Assembly (NCBI GenBank): GCA_934533135.1
Contig: CAKTBG010000012.1
Location: 1-64,000, forward strand
Length of the DNA stretch: 64,000 nt
Direction: 5' to 3'
DNA from: an uncultured Faecalibacterium sp.
GTDB taxonomy: Bacteria; Bacillota; Clostridia; Oscillospirales; Ruminococcaceae
A program made the translations under genes and the position numbers. The notes under the pieces are model-generated. The model was given only the letters and a program-made list of their open reading frames with translations. It had not been told where the DNA came from and did no database searches. Shown one piece after another: positions 25,201 through 32,673 of the stretch (position 1 is the stretch's first letter; each line of letters starts with the position of its first letter).

Positions 25201-25507
25201 GGCGGTCCTCGTCGCGGTCGAGGGAGATGCAGATCTGCCCGGCGGCAATGGCCGCCTCCAGCGCGTCCTTGCTGACGCCCTGCACCGGGATGGTCACGGA
25301 GATGTCCTTGCCCTCGCCGGTGGACACCAGCGGGATGACGGCGTCCACGGCAAACTGTGTGCCCAGCAGCGGGTCATCGGTGGGGTTCATGTCCTTGGTG
25401 CTGGCGTTGACGGCCGACGCCGGAACGACGGCCAGCGACAGCACCAGAGCCAGAGTCACCGCGAGAGAACAGACTCTTGCGATGAATGTGGATGAATATT
25501 TTTGCAT
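22211..25507 (-). CDS. Large secreted M14-family zinc carboxypeptidase
   Basis: The start at 25507 follows AAAGGAG. The 1098-residue protein has a signal peptide (RVCSLAVTLALVLSLAVVPASA) and an N-terminal region to about 210 with no recognised domain. An M14 peptidase domain follows: the zinc ligands His303 and Glu306 (NIHSNEVAATDG), the substrate-binding NGYDLNRD at 427-434, the third zinc ligand His462 (LAEFHG), and catalytic Glu557 (AYTVELP). About 530 further residues follow, including a part resembling a glutamine-amidotransferase-like fold. It should cut C-terminal residues from extracellular peptides or wall peptides. It is expressed alone. Confidence 0.87.
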   Translation of the reverse strand: MQKYSSTFIARVCSLAVTLALVLSLAVVPASAVNASTKDMNPTDDPLLGTQFAVDAVIPLVSTGEGKDISVTIPVQGVSKDALEAAIAAGQICISLDRDEDRPYVNEELYPNQYDGGALDQWTTQKDGEQEFTDLQLTAGEADGAVVLSVSFHANNYFYNTNRSTGEVTTSDYSVPHVAGGYYLDLCGYFNLTAQMNGSAIGTAPIKVAPYENFSTMWEIYKDLDDIAATGTANGLYVEKFSMGQSTAGRDMPYLIVADSKSSVDNWLALTEKAEHDPDAVLAQIADGTLNDIRVPVLYSNIHSNEVAATDGVLDFAKMITSEKTISYNTLTGFTAAGEAELAKELGPAGAEGSTAIPDLVKDKASYLGYLTVDNNGLSGKVDLETYYTMADQTINVKDELLKDVFFILVPEENVDGRTYLTRHSSNGYDLNRDNSFQTTSETANMQKLISTYNPVSLAEFHGRVKAFQCEPCDPPHEPNFEYDLLANHLISGGEALGIGAVANNADYNSYVIPQRDYLIYTGNGDETYWEDPWDDMSTSYTPQFAMLQGTVAYTVELPAYCNETAQAVQYGCLNQSHYIAENKLSYLQSQVTIFQRGVHNLNSDSFDQVGQWLCDQYDVEGAEMDVFRPEYTAEGQNGNFYPECYIIPLDGANQTNLEAASAMMVWLTRNDVKVQITTKSFQYNGVTYPAGTLIVPMYQAKRSVANGALYDGTLINGWTVLYSEGITSFNQTRGFDMVTVAEPAAYETIASACGSQMDYDAAAKYVAKNIKTVFTGTPGADVILSNASEASTSAVNALLKAGKTVGMVTEGKYKGDFICSYADFLTVKDAYLLSATGISGTVNAQVISKSPTVYVPGEATENTSGFRYSNQVSSVANWNYDQAAMKLMNFDTTSDVTKADAVAGASALEADAKTAVQNGLPYIGYGSRATVDVVPGAKRTTLSGAMDCLTPVVYPNESLVNASYIADNDGILYGYGLGYFSAIPENATILVASDPTRTPTEGFIPTNTEERAAGYAAYCNGSVQAFAYTEDGMDVVLFANSLTNKVQQRDDYAYISNFLFSTVLSEETYTTANTHPAEAYVRGLFADVAHWASSMAA

Positions 25508-25599
25508 TGTGTTGCTCCTTTCATGATGCCGGGGCTTGCCCGCTGCATCCAATGTCCTGCCCCTCTGCCTGCCGGTCGGCGGACAAAGTAACGAGATAC

Positions 25600-25628
25600 A
25601 GCTTAACAGAAACAACACTTCGCGTCAA
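25600..25628 (-). promoter_or_regulatory. Promoter of the M14 peptidase gene
   Basis: On the minus strand TTGACG (25623-25628), a 17-base spacer and TAAGCT (25600-25605). Confidence 0.65.
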
Positions 25629-25691
25629 TGAAGTTGTGAAAATTTCATGTAAACGGGGCTGAATATTTATGCACGGCAAGTATACAAAATC

Positions 25692-25736
25692 GAAAAGAGC
25701 CAGCGCACCGGATAAATTTCCATGGTGCACTGGCTT
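25692..25736 (-). terminator. Terminator of the Rpn-family gene
   Basis: On the minus strand GCCAGTGCACC and GGTGCGCTGGC pair across a 14-base loop, followed by TCTTTTC. It lies just after the stop at 25750. Confidence 0.75.
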
Positions 25737-25749
25737 CGGAATTTCGCTG

Positions 25750-26583
25750 TTATGCAGTTTTTTGGGTGAGCCACTTTTCAACGGTCGATGCACTGAACCC
25801 GACCAGGTCGGCGATCTCTTCGATCGTTTCTCCCTTCATCCAGAGCTTCAGAGCCATGACTCTTGCCTGCTCCAATTTGCCGTCTTCCATTCCTTCTGCA
25901 TAGCTCTCATCCCGGAGTTCTTCCATCACTTTACACATTTCGCTCACTCCTTTCGAGGTTTCTTTCAGATAGCGGGTCCGCTCGGCTAAAAGCGTGAAAT
26001 TCATGTCGGAGGCATTGGTACAATTGAAATCGTGCATCAGCCTGCCGATGTCCGAGTCATCCCGGTATTCCCCGTTTACATACAGAATATGCGCGCCGTC
26101 GTCAAAGGGCTGCGACAATGTAAGGTTCATATTCTGGATGACATACACCGGTTTCCCGGCTTTATAGCAATCTTTTTCGGTGATAAAAATCACATAGGTG
26201 TCGGGCAATTCCCGATAATCCTGTTTTTCATCGAGGTTTTCGACGTCCATCACGCTGGAATGATACCGGGCGCGATGCGGGTCGGCACCATTGTCCGAAC
26301 GCTGGACTTCCAGATCGTACTTTTTGCCGGTACTGTCGGTTGCGTAAGCGTCCAGACAAATCGACCGTGCACCCGTGACCCGTTTCAGATCCGCTTGGGT
26401 CTCACATTTGGTCAGCGTCAGATCCGGCTTTCCGGTGATGATCCGCAGGACAAGCTGAGCCAGCGGAAGATTTTCCTTGAACAGCCCGCGCATGAAGGTG
26501 TCGTCGATGGGGCGGAAACTCTGCAGGCGGCGCAGGTCTTCCTGATGCCGCTGTTCCTGTTTCTGCTTGTCGGATCGGTTCAT
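25750..26583 (-). CDS. Rpn/PD-(D/E)XK nuclease family protein (transposase-like)
   Basis: The 277-residue protein (start after GGAGGA) has RPIDDTFMRGLFKENLPLAQLVL and a PD-(D/E)XK core, CLDAYATDSTGKKYDLEVQR, where Asp and the ExQ motif form the nuclease site. These features place it in the Rpn family, which is often annotated as transposase but whose E. coli members promote recombination and cut DNA. The C-terminal 40 residues resemble a helix-turn-helix (EEIADLVGFSASTVEKWL). No terminal inverted repeats flank it, so it is not an evident insertion sequence. It is monocistronic with its own promoter and terminator. Confidence 0.8.
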   Translation of the reverse strand: MNRSDKQKQEQRHQEDLRRLQSFRPIDDTFMRGLFKENLPLAQLVLRIITGKPDLTLTKCETQADLKRVTGARSICLDAYATDSTGKKYDLEVQRSDNGADPHRARYHSSVMDVENLDEKQDYRELPDTYVIFITEKDCYKAGKPVYVIQNMNLTLSQPFDDGAHILYVNGEYRDDSDIGRLMHDFNCTNASDMNFTLLAERTRYLKETSKGVSEMCKVMEELRDESYAEGMEDGKLEQARVMALKLWMKGETIEEIADLVGFSASTVEKWLTQKTA

Positions 26584-26620
26584 GGGCTGTCCTCCTGTTC
26601 GGCAAAGCTTCTGTGCCTTT

Positions 26621-26649
26621 ATTTTACCATAGAGCGAAGGTTTTGGCAA
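26621..26649 (-). promoter_or_regulatory. Promoter of the Rpn-family gene
   Basis: On the minus strand TTGCCA (26644-26649), a 17-base spacer and TAAAAT (26621-26626). Confidence 0.65.
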
Positions 26650-26678
26650 GCGGACAGAGAGGTGGAAAGAGGAAAGTC

Positions 26679-27311
26679 TCAATCCCGCGATTTTCCATAC
26701 CACGCGGTCGAGAGCCGCCAAGATGCGGCATAAAGGACGAGGGAGAGGGCAACGACACCCAGAAGGACGGGCAGGGAAGCACCGGCCATCGCGTGACCCA
26801 GCGCGTCGTCGCTGGAAACGCTGAAGCCCAGCAGTCCGGCGAAGAGCGCGACGATGACGAAATAGAGATAGCGTGCCTTGGTCGAGCCGAACCGGAAGCT
26901 CAGGAGCAGCAGCCCGGCGTTTGTGAGAAGAGGTGCGCAGATGGATTCGACGAGGAGCAATGCGGTGTAATCGCGGTTCAGCCTGCCGCCGAAAGCGGCC
27001 AGAACGATGCCGGAGCAGACCGTGCCGAGGAGGGTGCAGAGCAGACCGAGCAGGTACTTCACACCCGTCAACTGCGCCTTGCGGACCGGGAAGGCATAGC
27101 TGTACTCCACCCAGCCCGCAGACTCATCATAGGCGAACAAGGTCATGGGAAAAATGCCCAGCAGGAAGCAGGCGTAGACAAGGAAGCCCGGACATTCTTC
27201 GCCGTGAGCCAGCATAACGGCCGACGCGGTGAACATGGCGGCTGCCGCCAGCAGGATGGTCTTTCCCAGTGCGACCAGCTGATACCATTCCTTTAACAAT
27301 AAGCCTTTCAT
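26679..27311 (-). CDS. ABC-2 type transporter permease
   Basis: The 210-residue protein has about six hydrophobic segments, beginning MKGLLLKEWYQLVALGKTILLAAAAMFT. The N-terminal LLLKEWY pattern and overall size match ABC-2 permeases of YtrB/BcrA-type exporters. It overlaps the ATPase stop by 4 bases (ATGA), so the two are made together. The substrate is not evident; GntR-ABC sets of this kind often respond to cell-wall-active peptides. Confidence 0.82.
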   Translation of the reverse strand: MKGLLLKEWYQLVALGKTILLAAAAMFTASAVMLAHGEECPGFLVYACFLLGIFPMTLFAYDESAGWVEYSYAFPVRKAQLTGVKYLLGLLCTLLGTVCSGIVLAAFGGRLNRDYTALLLVESICAPLLTNAGLLLLSFRFGSTKARYLYFVIVALFAGLLGFSVSSDDALGHAMAGASLPVLLGVVALSLVLYAASWRLSTAWYGKSRD

Positions 27312-28159
27312 GTGCGATCCTCTCCTTTCACCATCTGGACAAACAATTCTTCGATGCTCACCGGCGTCAGCAAACTGCCGTCAGGCATCCCATCCCGGCG
27401 GACAAGAGCCTCGGCACCATAGGGCGTCGTCCGCTGCCGGAGAAGAGCGGCGGGGTTTAGTTCTTTCAGCTGCTCCGCAGCACCGTGCCAGAGCGCATAT
27501 TTCTCCCGCAGGGTATCTTTATCCTCGCAGAGCAGCAGCTGCCCTTTGTGGAGAAAAGCGATGGTGTCGCAGAGCTTTTCAAGGTCGCTGACAATGTGCG
27601 AAGAGATGAGGATGGCATGGTTCTCATCCCGGGCAAAATCCAGCAGCAGGTCGATCAGTTCATCCCGCACCACCGGATCCAGACCGCTGGTGGCCTCGTC
27701 CAGAAGCAGCAGCTTCGGATGGTGAGCCAGTGCAACGGCAAGCCCCTGTTTCATCTTCATGCCGCGGGAATAGTCTTTGAATTTTTTCTTCTCCGGCAGG
27801 GCAAATCGTCTGCATAATTCGGCATACACCGCCGCATCCCAGGTTGGATAGATGCCCGCCATGACCTTTCCTACCTGTGTGGAGGTCATGCTCTGCGGGA
27901 TGCCCGGGGCGTCCAGCACCACCCCCAGATCGGATTTGGTCCGGGTGAAATCGGCACTGCGGTTGTCTTTCCCGAGAACGGTCACGCTGCCGCCGTCGGC
28001 CTCACAGCTGCCGAGGATCAGCTTCATGGTGGTGCTCTTGCCCGCGCCGTTCTCGCCGACCAAGCCGCAGATGGTGCCGCCGGGCAGGGTCAGATCCAGC
28101 GGCCCGAGAGTGAAGTCTTTGTAGTGTTTTGTCAGTCCACGAATTTCCAGTGCGTTCAT
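27308..28159 (-). CDS. ABC transporter ATP-binding protein (BcrA/YtrB type)
   Basis: The 283-residue ATPase has Walker A GLVGENGAGKSTTMKLIL, signature YSRGMKMKQGLAVALAHHP, Walker B LLLLDEATSGLDP and switch ILISSHI. The SRGM signature and C-terminal extension of about 70 residues are typical of ABC-2 exporter ATPases. It starts 4 bases after the GntR regulator stop and overlaps the permease gene, so the three form one operon. Confidence 0.92.
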   Translation of the reverse strand: MNALEIRGLTKHYKDFTLGPLDLTLPGGTICGLVGENGAGKSTTMKLILGSCEADGGSVTVLGKDNRSADFTRTKSDLGVVLDAPGIPQSMTSTQVGKVMAGIYPTWDAAVYAELCRRFALPEKKKFKDYSRGMKMKQGLAVALAHHPKLLLLDEATSGLDPVVRDELIDLLLDFARDENHAILISSHIVSDLEKLCDTIAFLHKGQLLLCEDKDTLREKYALWHGAAEQLKELNPAALLRQRTTPYGAEALVRRDGMPDGSLLTPVSIEELFVQMVKGEDRT

Positions 28160-28163
28160 GTCC

Positions 28164-28535
28164 TCAATCCTCCCAGAGCAGACCGAGCATTTCGGTCAGC
28201 TCATCTTTTCCCAGCCCGCAGGATGCCGCCAGATGGACGGCTTCTGTCAGATGGCTCTCGATCTTTTTCAGATTCTCTTCCCGCAGCAATTCGGTGTTTT
28301 TGGGTGCCACAAAGAAGCCCTTGGCCGGGATCGCATATAAAAAGCCCTCTTTTTCCAGCTCGTCGTAGGCGCGCTTGGTGGTGATGACGCTGATCCGCAG
28401 ATCCCGCGCCAGCCCCCGGATGGAGGGCAGAGCCTCGTCGGTCTGGAGTGCGCCGCTCAGGATCTGGTTCTTGATCTGGTTGTAGAGCTGTTCGTAGATC
28501 GGCGCACCGCTTTTGTTGTCGATGAATAGATTCAT
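28164..28535 (-). CDS. GntR-family transcriptional regulator (YtrA subfamily)
   Basis: The 123-residue protein has an N-terminal GntR winged helix (IYEQLYNQIKNQILSGALQTDE, PSIRGLARDLRISVITTKRAYDELEKEGF) and only a short C-terminal helical part. That is the size and layout of YtrA-type regulators. They normally repress the ABC operon they head until a cell-envelope signal appears. The start at 28535 follows AAGGAG; upstream in-frame codons lie across the promoter. Confidence 0.9.
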   Translation of the reverse strand: MNLFIDNKSGAPIYEQLYNQIKNQILSGALQTDEALPSIRGLARDLRISVITTKRAYDELEKEGFLYAIPAKGFFVAPKNTELLREENLKKIESHLTEAVHLAASCGLGKDELTEMLGLLWED

Positions 28536-28578
28536 AGCAGGTCTCCTTGCAGGATAATGCACAGTCTGTACATACACA

Positions 28579-28607
28579 GTATATACAGTAAGCACAAGCT
28601 TGTCAAG
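28579..28607 (-). promoter_or_regulatory. Promoter of the GntR-ABC operon
   Basis: On the minus strand TTGACA (28602-28607), a 17-base spacer and TATACT (28579-28584). The imperfect inverted repeat CTGTGTATGTACAG and neighbouring ACTGT repeats (about 28563-28590) overlap the -10 region and are a plausible regulator site. Confidence 0.8.
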
Positions 28608-28689
28608 GGGAAAATCTCCGCGGGAGTCCTATCTTTTTTCACAAAATCATGTTACAATAAACTGTATCTGTAAAAAAGGAGTACCTGCG

Positions 28690-29109
28690 ATGAAAAAGCT
28701 GACCCAAATGTACAAAGGCTATATGTTCCACCCGATCTTATACAAGACCGTCACCCGCACATCCATTGTGGCGGTGCTGATGCTGCTGTGGGATCGGTAT
28801 GTCAGCGACGGGTACTTTACCATGTGGCAGGCACCCGGCCTGCTGCTGGGCGTCGGCCTGCTGGCGTGGGCGTGGATCGACTACCTGCGTCTCGACGGTG
28901 TGACCATCCACCACCTGCTGGAAGAGCTCAAGGGCGTCAAGCCCAAGAAAAAATTCTACGCCACCAAATCCATTGTGGATTATGCGGACGAGAAGATCGT
29001 CTCCTTTGAGGAGCTGGATCCCGAAGAGCGGATCTTTTGCAGTATGCTCTCGAGTCTGGTGCTGGGGCTGCCGCTGGTCATTGTCGGCATCGTCTCCGGG
29101 CTGCGGTAA
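28690..29109 (+). CDS. Small membrane protein of unknown function
   Basis: The function of this 139-residue protein is not recognised. It has two adjacent hydrophobic helices (TSIVAVLMLLWDRYV and APGLLLGVGLLAWAWIDYL), then a charged cytoplasmic stretch (LKGVKPKKKFYATKSIVDYADEKI, EELDPEERIFCSMLSS), and a third hydrophobic helix at the C-terminus (LVLGLPLVIVGIVSG). The start follows AAAAAGGAG. It ends 12 bases before the GTPase-nuclease fusion gene and is probably cotranscribed with it. Confidence 0.7.
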   Translation: MKKLTQMYKGYMFHPILYKTVTRTSIVAVLMLLWDRYVSDGYFTMWQAPGLLLGVGLLAWAWIDYLRLDGVTIHHLLEELKGVKPKKKFYATKSIVDYADEKIVSFEELDPEERIFCSMLSSLVLGLPLVIVGIVSGLR

Positions 29110-29121
29110 GGAGGCGAGAGG

Positions 29122-31710
29122 ATGGAGGAAACACAAAAGCGGCTGGTGGTCGGCATTCTGGCTCATGTGGACTCGGGCAAGACCACCCTTTCCGAAGCCA
29201 TGCTCTACCGCTCCGGTGCCATCCGGAAGCTGGGGCGGGTCGATCACAAGGACGCCTTTCTTGACACCGACCGCCTCGAAAAGGCGCGCGGCATCACGAT
29301 CTTTTCCAAGCAGGCACTGCTGACGGCGGGCCGCACCGCCATCACCCTGCTGGACACCCCCGGCCATGTGGATTTTTCCACCGAGACCGAGCGGACGCTG
29401 CAGGTGCTCGATTATGCGGTGCTGGTCGTCAGCGGCACCGACGGCGTGCAGAGCCACACCGAAACGCTCTGGCGGCTGCTGCGGCGGTATCATATCCCGA
29501 CCTTTGTGTTTGTGAACAAGATGGATCTGCCGGGGCCGGGGCGGGAGGCGATCCTCGACCAGCTCAGCCACCGCCTTGGCGAGGGCTTTGTGGATTTCGG
29601 AGCCGCCCCTGCGGAACGAGACGAAGCACTGGCTCTCTGCGACGAGCGGCTGATGAACGCAATGCTGGACACGGGCTCCCTGACGGCGGAACAGATCGTT
29701 CCGGCCATCGCCCGGCGGCACGTTTTCCCGTGTTGGTTCGGTGCGGCTCTCCGGCTGGACGGTGTGGATGCACTGCTGGCCGGACTCGATGCCTACACCC
29801 GCCCGGCCCCGGTACGGGATGCCTTTGGTGCCAAGATCTTCAAGGTCTCGCAGGACGAGCAGGGAACCCGGCTGACATGGCTGCGGGTGACGGGCGGGCA
29901 GCTGAACGTCAAAGCCCAGCTTACCGGCGAGGCCGACGGTGAGCCGTGGAGCGAAAAAGTCAACCAGCTGCGGCTCTACTCGGGCGCGAAATACACGATG
30001 GCAGATACGGTCTATCCGGGGCAGGTCTGCGCTGTGACCGGCCTGACCCGCGCCAAGCCCGGCGAGGGGCTGGGGGCAGAGCAGGACAGCGACCTGCCGG
30101 TGCTGGAACCGGTGCTGAGCTATCAGGTGCTCCTGCCCGAAGGCGTGGACGTGCCTGCCGCCCTCGGCAAACTGCACCGCATCGAGGAGGAAGAACCCCA
30201 GCTCCATGTGGTCTGGAACGAGACGCTGGGTGAGATCCATGTCCAGCTGATGGGGGAGATCCAGCTGGAGGTGCTGAAAAGCCTGCTGGCCGAGCGGTAT
30301 GGGCTGGACGTTGCATTCGGCCCGGGCGGGATCTTATATAAGGAGACCATCACCGAACCCATCGAGGGGGTGGGGCACTACGAACCGCTCCGGCATTATG
30401 CCGAAGTCCACCTCAAACTCGAACCTCTCCCGCGGGGCAGCGGGATGCAGTTTGCGGCCGACTGCCGGGAGGAGATGCTGGATAAAAACTGGCAGCGGCT
30501 GGTGCTGACGCATCTGGAAGAAAAACAGCACCTCGGCGTCCTCATCGGTGCCCCGCTGACCGACATCAAGATCACCCTCATCGCCGGAAAAGCCCACCTC
30601 AAGCACACCGAGGGCGGTGATTTCCGGCAGGCGACCTACCGGGCGGTCCGGCAGGGGCTGATGATGGCGCAGTGCCAGCTGCTGGAGCCGTGGTATGCCT
30701 TCCGGCTGGAAGTTCCGGCGGAAAACGTGGGCCGCGCCATGAACGACATCCAGCGGATGGACGGCAGCTTTGACCCGCCCGAGACTTCTGCCGACGGGCA
30801 GACAGCGGTTCTGACCGGAACCGCGCCGGTCGCCACCATGCAGAGCTACCCGATGGAGGTGGTCGGCTACACCCGCGGACGGGGGCGGCTGAGCCTGACG
30901 CTGGACGGCTACCGTCCCTGCCACAATGCGCAGGAGGTCATCGCGGCGGCGGGCTACGCGCCGGAACACGACCTTGACAACCCGGCAGACTCGGTGTTCT
31001 GCTCCCATGGCGCGGGCTTTGTGGTGCCGTGGAGTCAGGTGCGCAACCACATGCACATTGATACCGGCTGGGGCAAGACGAAGCCCTCGCCCGAGGAAGA
31101 GACGGCTCCCCGGCAGCGTCGGATGGCGGCGTATCGGGCGACCCTTGAAGAGGACGCCGAGCTGATGAAGATCTTTGAGCAGACCTACGGCCCCATCAAG
31201 CGGGATCCGCTGGCGGCGTTCCGCCCGGTGCAGAAAACCGAGCGTCCGGATTTTGCTGCCGAGCAGTGGAACCTCGCGCCCGAATACCTGCTGGTGGACG
31301 GCTACAACATCCTCTTTGCATGGGAGGACCTGAATGCCCTCGCCAAGGAGAGTCTGGACGCTGCCCGGAAAAAGCTGGCGGACATCCTGTGCAACTATCA
31401 GGGATTCAAAAAGTGCGTCCTCATCCTCGTGTTCGATGCCTATCGGGTGCCGGGCAGCCCGGGCAGCATCGAGCAGTACCACAACATCCACATCGTCTAC
31501 ACCAAAGAGGCAGAGACGGCGGATATGTTCATCGAGCACGTCACCCACGAGATCGGCAAAGGACGCCGCGTCCGGGTGGCGACCTCCGACGGGATGGAGC
31601 AGATCATCATCCTCGGCCACGGTGCGCTCCGCATCTCGGCCCGGATGTTCCAGCAGGAGGTGCAGGAGGTCGAGAAAGAGATCCGCCGCTATGTACAGGG
31701 AGAAGAATGA
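29122..31710 (+). CDS. TetM-like translational GTPase fused to a Rae1/YacP NYN nuclease domain
   Basis: Residues 1-650 follow ribosomal protection proteins (TetM/TetO) and EF-G: G1 AHVDSGKT (14-21), G2 RGITI (56-60), G3 DTPGH (78-82), G4 NKMD (132-135), then domains II-V (for example QLMGEIQLEVLKSLLAERYG and MEVVGYTRGRG). A charged linker (about 650-715) leads to a domain at 721-862 matching B. subtilis Rae1/YacP: LLVDGYNILFAWEDL, VFDAYRVPG, VYTKEAETADMFIE, VATSDGMEQIIILGHGALR. The acidic residues Asp726, Asp772, Asp801 and Asp823 are kept. Rae1 cleaves mRNA in the ribosomal A site, and TetM binds there too. A ribosome-targeted nuclease is inferred. It is unlikely to be ordinary tetracycline resistance. 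Start follows GGAGG by 8 bases. Confidence 0.88.
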   Translation: MEETQKRLVVGILAHVDSGKTTLSEAMLYRSGAIRKLGRVDHKDAFLDTDRLEKARGITIFSKQALLTAGRTAITLLDTPGHVDFSTETERTLQVLDYAVLVVSGTDGVQSHTETLWRLLRRYHIPTFVFVNKMDLPGPGREAILDQLSHRLGEGFVDFGAAPAERDEALALCDERLMNAMLDTGSLTAEQIVPAIARRHVFPCWFGAALRLDGVDALLAGLDAYTRPAPVRDAFGAKIFKVSQDEQGTRLTWLRVTGGQLNVKAQLTGEADGEPWSEKVNQLRLYSGAKYTMADTVYPGQVCAVTGLTRAKPGEGLGAEQDSDLPVLEPVLSYQVLLPEGVDVPAALGKLHRIEEEEPQLHVVWNETLGEIHVQLMGEIQLEVLKSLLAERYGLDVAFGPGGILYKETITEPIEGVGHYEPLRHYAEVHLKLEPLPRGSGMQFAADCREEMLDKNWQRLVLTHLEEKQHLGVLIGAPLTDIKITLIAGKAHLKHTEGGDFRQATYRAVRQGLMMAQCQLLEPWYAFRLEVPAENVGRAMNDIQRMDGSFDPPETSADGQTAVLTGTAPVATMQSYPMEVVGYTRGRGRLSLTLDGYRPCHNAQEVIAAAGYAPEHDLDNPADSVFCSHGAGFVVPWSQVRNHMHIDTGWGKTKPSPEEETAPRQRRMAAYRATLEEDAELMKIFEQTYGPIKRDPLAAFRPVQKTERPDFAAEQWNLAPEYLLVDGYNILFAWEDLNALAKESLDAARKKLADILCNYQGFKKCVLILVFDAYRVPGSPGSIEQYHNIHIVYTKEAETADMFIEHVTHEIGKGRRVRVATSDGMEQIIILGHGALRISARMFQQEVQEVEKEIRRYVQGEE

Positions 31711-31711
31711 G

Positions 31712-32623
31712 ATGGAAGAACTGACGCTGGAACACGCACTTTCTTTGCTTCCGCTCCGCGAGCGGAACAGCCACAAGGGGAGCTTCGGCAGTGTGCTGGC
31801 CGTGGCCGGAAGCGGATGGTACCGCGGCGCGGCATCGCTGGCCGTGGAAGGTGCCCTGCGCACCGGGGCCGGCATCGTGACACTGGCCAGCGTGGAGCCG
31901 GTGCTTTCCGCCGTCGCTGCCCGCCTGCCCGAATGCTGCCTCTGCCCCTGCGAGAGGGGGGCTGAGGACGGCATCGCGCCGGATCCCGGCAATCTTGACC
32001 GCATCCGCCGCCAGAAAGCAACCGTTCTGCTGCTGGGGCCGGGCATCGGCTCGTCCAGTCTGTCGGCCGCCCGGGGGCAGGAAAGCAAGCAGCTGACGGA
32101 AACGCTGGTGAACGGCTTTCCCGGCAGTGTCCTCCTCGATGCCGACGGGCTGAACGCTGCTGCACTGCTGCTGGCCGAAGGCAAGCCCTTCCCCCACCCG
32201 GCGGGGGAGCTCATCGTCACGCCCCACCCGGGCGAGATGGCTCGGCTGACCGGCGTTTCCGCCGCAGAATTCAACCGTTCCGCCGACGCCCGTGCCAAGA
32301 TCGCGCTGGAAGCTGCGAAACGGTGGAATGCCGTCGTCGTCCTGAAGGGGGCAGGCACCATCATCGCTGCGCCCGATGACCGTGTCCGGATCAACACCAC
32401 CGGAAATCCCGGCCTTGCCCGGGGCGGCAGCGGCGATGTCCTTGCCGGGATGACCGCCGCGCTGCTGGCCTGCCATCTCCCCGCCTTTGATGCCGCCAGT
32501 GCCGCCGTCTGCCTCCATGGAGCCGCTGCCGACCGTGCCGCGGCATCCCGCGGCGAATATGGGATGCTGCCCCACGATCTCTTCCCGGAGCTGGGAACGA
32601 TTTTGGCGCAAGCGAAACGATAA
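31712..32623 (+). CDS. nnrD: ADP-dependent NAD(P)H-hydrate dehydratase
   Basis: The 303-residue protein is the carbohydrate-kinase-fold half of the NAD(P)HX repair system: HKGSFGSVLAVAGSGWYRGAA, LDADGLNA, TPHPGEMARLTG, VLKGAGTIIA and the phosphate-binding TGNPGLARGGSGDVLAG. It dehydrates damaged NAD(P)H hydrates using ADP. The epimerase half (YjeF N-terminal domain) is missing; its size equals that of stand-alone YxkO-type enzymes. It starts one base after the fusion gene stop and shares its mRNA. A strong terminator follows. Confidence 0.93.
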   Translation: MEELTLEHALSLLPLRERNSHKGSFGSVLAVAGSGWYRGAASLAVEGALRTGAGIVTLASVEPVLSAVAARLPECCLCPCERGAEDGIAPDPGNLDRIRRQKATVLLLGPGIGSSSLSAARGQESKQLTETLVNGFPGSVLLDADGLNAAALLLAEGKPFPHPAGELIVTPHPGEMARLTGVSAAEFNRSADARAKIALEAAKRWNAVVVLKGAGTIIAAPDDRVRINTTGNPGLARGGSGDVLAGMTAALLACHLPAFDAASAAVCLHGAAADRAAASRGEYGMLPHDLFPELGTILAQAKR

Positions 32624-32625
32624 CA

Positions 32626-32663
32626 AAAAATGGCGATACGATGTACATCGTATCGCCATTTTT
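32626..32663. terminator. Bidirectional terminator between nnrD and proS
   Basis: A perfect hairpin with arms AAAAATGGCGATACGATG and its complement serves both convergent genes. Confidence 0.92.
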
Positions 32664-32673
32664 ATGCTGTTGT

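Noticed and set aside
22235..25495. A 1086-codon open frame on the plus strand opposite the M14 peptidase, and similar ones at 11400-13289, 13386-14714, 15759-17963, 18532-20427, 30334-32400, 32641-34131, 41818-44490 and 60046-61746
   Set aside because: All are valine/glycine/leucine-rich mirror frames of well-supported genes, without ribosome binding sites or recognisable domains.
25750..26583. Insertion sequence
   Set aside because: The Rpn-type protein is transposase-like, but no terminal inverted repeats or target duplications were seen and the gene has its own ordinary promoter and terminator.
29122..31710. Tetracycline resistance gene (tetM/tetO class)
   Set aside because: The GTPase part is only TetM-like, the protein is 220 residues longer with a nuclease domain, and the context is housekeeping rather than a mobile element.
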